Below, one piece after another: positions 28,116-29,868 of a stretch of 29,868 nt of DNA. The stretch covers positions 1,872,640-1,902,507 of the forward strand of contig BFEA01000280.1 in NCBI GenBank assembly GCA_003427395.1, in the 5' to 3' direction. The notes beneath the pieces are model-generated. The model searched no databases and was not told where the DNA came from. It saw only the letters and a list, made by a program, of their open reading frames with translations. Made by a program: the position numbers and the translations under genes. The DNA comes from Chara braunii. Its lineage: Eukaryota; Streptophyta; Charophyceae; Charales; Characeae. The first letter of the stretch is position 1, and each line of letters opens with the position of its first letter.

Positions 28116-28153
28116 GGGTCCCCCAGGCTCCACCCCCCTACCCCTGCCGCCAC

Positions 28154-28657
28154 ATGCCCTCTCCACCCTCATTGAGACTTGTCCTACCAACGACACTGAG
28201 CCTTGTCCTACCAACGACAAGCCCCCTGCTCAGAGATCTCCCTTCGTGGGTTGGAAGACACCACCAACTCTCTCCTAACAAGCGGCAAAAGGACTCAGCT
28301 AATACGAAGAAGACAAAGGAACACCAAGGGGGAAAAAGGGAGAGGGAGGACAAGGCCTCGGAGGCAGCAACAAGAAAGGTGCCTAAGACAGGAATATTAT
28401 ACAATCAGGGTAGAAAAAAAGTGGGGAAGCAAGGAAATAGGGAGGAACTACAAGCCAAGGGGAGGACAGGGGCAAGGGGAGTGCGAGAGGGGGGTATACT
28501 CAGCCGGAGATCCGGAAACCGGGTGAAAGGAGGAAGGGAGAAGCAAATCGACGGCAAACGAGGCAAACGAGGATCAGGGAGCGAGGACAACAACCAAGGG
28601 CGAAGGAGAAGGAGCTCAAGACACAGCACGAACGACCAAGAACATAAGGATTGGTAA
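28154..28657 (+). other. Charged low-complexity ORF, possibly LINE 5' region
   Basis: A 167-codon frame whose second half is rich in Lys, Arg, Glu, Gly and Gln. A short duplication ('cttgtcctaccaacgaca' twice, about 28179 and 28201) lies at its start. No domain recognised. It lies 245 bp upstream of a LINE ORF1 start, so it may be the element's 5' leader region or a chance frame. Confidence 0.3.
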
Positions 28658-28902
28658 GCAGCATATCAGTCACCTCCTTGCCCACCCTCGGGAACCCCAC
28701 CCTGCCCCCTAACCCGTTGTCCCCCCTAGCGGTCATCTGCGCAAAAAAGGAACCCGCGTGACCATCCATACCAAAAAGGAAAAGGAAATTCCAAAAAGAG
28801 ACACCTTTAAAAATAATAAAAATAAAATAATAACTGTTCACAGTTCACAGTTCACAAAAACAGGGAGAAGGACAAAGGGCAATAACACAAAGGAAAGAGA
28901 TC

Positions 28903-29290
28903 ATGGCCAGGCCCCAGAAGAGTCATAAAAGAGCGGAGTCAATGCTCCTCTTCAGAGGAGCCATGAGACAGGCAGCCGTGAAACTGCTGGCCACTCCCCC
29001 GGTGATACATCACCCAATCAAGGAACCTTGTCAGGAAAAACCTAGCACAAGTAGGGAGAGTGACATACATCCCATGGTTGAGAAGGAGGATTTTCCTCCA
29101 CTGCAGCCGGCAAAGGCAAAGGGGTCCATGAGAGAAGCACATGAGGGTCTCCCTACAGAGAACACGGGACGGGAAAGCAGCATTGTTACAGAAAACTGTA
29201 TCGTAAAGAAAAACAACAAAAAGGATCCCACACAGGGTCCCTCAACTTCAAAGGAAATAAGAAGCAACAGAAAAATTGTCGCTGTTTTTT
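28903..29290 (+). pseudogene. LINE copy 4: ORF1 N-terminal fragment
   Basis: Starts 'MARPQK'; residues 15-25 'MLLFRGAMRQA' resemble the start of copy Y ORF1 ('PLLLYHGTMRHS'). It then has 'DFPPLQPAKAKG', like the aromatic-Pro 'WPxLxx' segment of copy Y, and a charged Ser/Lys-rich stretch. LINE-like character ends near a T-run (29286-29294), after which only AT-rich sequence follows. It lacks the conserved core and knuckle, so it is a 5' fragment of a related element. Confidence 0.5.
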
Positions 29291-29294
29291 TTTT

Positions 29295-29579
29295 GTGTTT
29301 ATCACGGGTCCTTGACCTCTGTCATCTGTTAATAAACTGTTTATAATCTGTTTTTCATAGCACATGCACCGTGGTCAACTGGAAGTCAAGGAAACCAACG
29401 TTTACGAATTATGTCGTGCACATGAAGTGACAGGACAAACAGTTGAACAAAGTGTTGGTAAATAGTTTGTAATCTGTTTATAATGTGTTGAACTGCATAG
29501 GGCACGTTGAACTGTGTTGGTAAACAGTTGTTGAACAACTGTACACAAGACTTCATGTTGGATATCAAATTCGATTTGT
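29295..29579. other. AT-rich flank with short GTTGAAC/GTTTATAA repeats
   Basis: 'ctgtttataa' occurs near 29337 and 29475, and 'gttgaac' recurs between 29440 and 29540. No gene is supported. Confidence 0.55.
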
Positions 29580-29648
29580 GATGGAAATGTGATGAATTGT
29601 ATTGGAAATGTGATGGAAATGTGATGAATTGTGTTGGAAATGTGATGG
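29580..29648 (+). repeat. 32-bp tandem repeat
   Basis: Units 29580-29611 and 29612-29643 begin 'gatggaaatgtgatgaattg' and differ at one base; a partial third start follows. Within the unit, 'ggaaatgtgatg' is itself repeated. Confidence 0.92.
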
Positions 29649-29868
29649 TGCTGTGTTTTGAATGAAGGTGTCTGCCTGTTGATGGGATGACTATTCGTCT
29701 CGACGCATGTCTCGATTGAGGACTCGCGTGACTCGATCATTGTTGATAAAACGTGGTGTTTGTTGGGGATCTTAATTTTGCACCATGAATGAGAAAAGAA
29801 TACGATCTTTTATGAGACTCTGTAGACGCCTTAGTTGGTGAATCTTTGTCCAATCGGACAATGCACTT
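29649..29868. other. No feature seen at window end
   Basis: Mixed-composition sequence with no supported ORF or RNA gene. Confidence 0.4.

Noticed and set aside
1-29868. CRISPR array, operon or prokaryotic-type defence system
   Set aside because: The repeats are eukaryotic micro/minisatellites without regular unique spacers, and no cas or defence-like genes are present.

Overview
This is a repeat-dense stretch of a large eukaryotic nuclear genome. A U6 snRNA body with the plant-type 5' hairpin, a plant UBP22-like ubiquitin protease exon with a spliced 5' edge, a Ty3/gypsy chromodomain fragment and many LINE copies point to the green lineage. A streptophyte alga or early land plant (for example a Chara-like genome) would fit, but the species is an inference and is not proven by the sequence.

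Layout. 1-660: purine-rich microsatellites and a 22-bp perfect palindrome. 943-1040 (-): near-intact U6 snRNA body lacking an obvious promoter and terminator; a decayed second U6-like copy lies at 2425-2510 (-). 4587-5192 (-): broken C-terminal end of a Ty3/gypsy integrase with a chromodomain. 5785-6739 (+): the only convincing host gene, the 3' terminal exon of a UBP22/USP22/Ubp8-type H2B deubiquitinase; its catalytic-Cys exon(s) are not visible. 6800-11100: tandem repeats of many periods (10, ~65, 8, ~100-165 and 185 bp) with one weak exon candidate at 8156-8284.

11390-26611 is a nest of one LINE family. Copy 1 (11392-12130) is a 5'-truncated tail. Copy 2 (about 12380-15515) is an old 5' part that stops early in ORF2 and runs into 246-bp and 310-bp satellite-like repeats. 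Copy Y (about 17083-25074) is the youngest and nearly full length. Copy 3 (about 25150-26611) is an internal ORF2 fragment interrupted by an inverted LINE-tail fragment. A 5' fragment (copy 4) is at 28903-29290. Copy Y reads: ORF1 with a CCHC-like knuckle, a second ORF opened by an overlapping TGATG, a third ORF, then ORF2 with an endonuclease/exonuclease/phosphatase (EEP) domain, reverse transcriptase and an RT zinc-binding motif. ORF2 is broken by an internal deletion, a 61-bp duplication, frameshifts and stops, so copy Y looks immobile.

A short 3' module ('R') ends both LINE tails in the window and also occurs alone. In its two best copies it closes with a 7-bp stem carrying a GNRA-type tetraloop, so it may be the RT-recognition end of this LINE family and perhaps of a partner SINE. 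The rest (26633-29868) is mostly microsatellite and GATT-rich simple sequence. I found no CRISPR array, operon or prokaryotic defence system.
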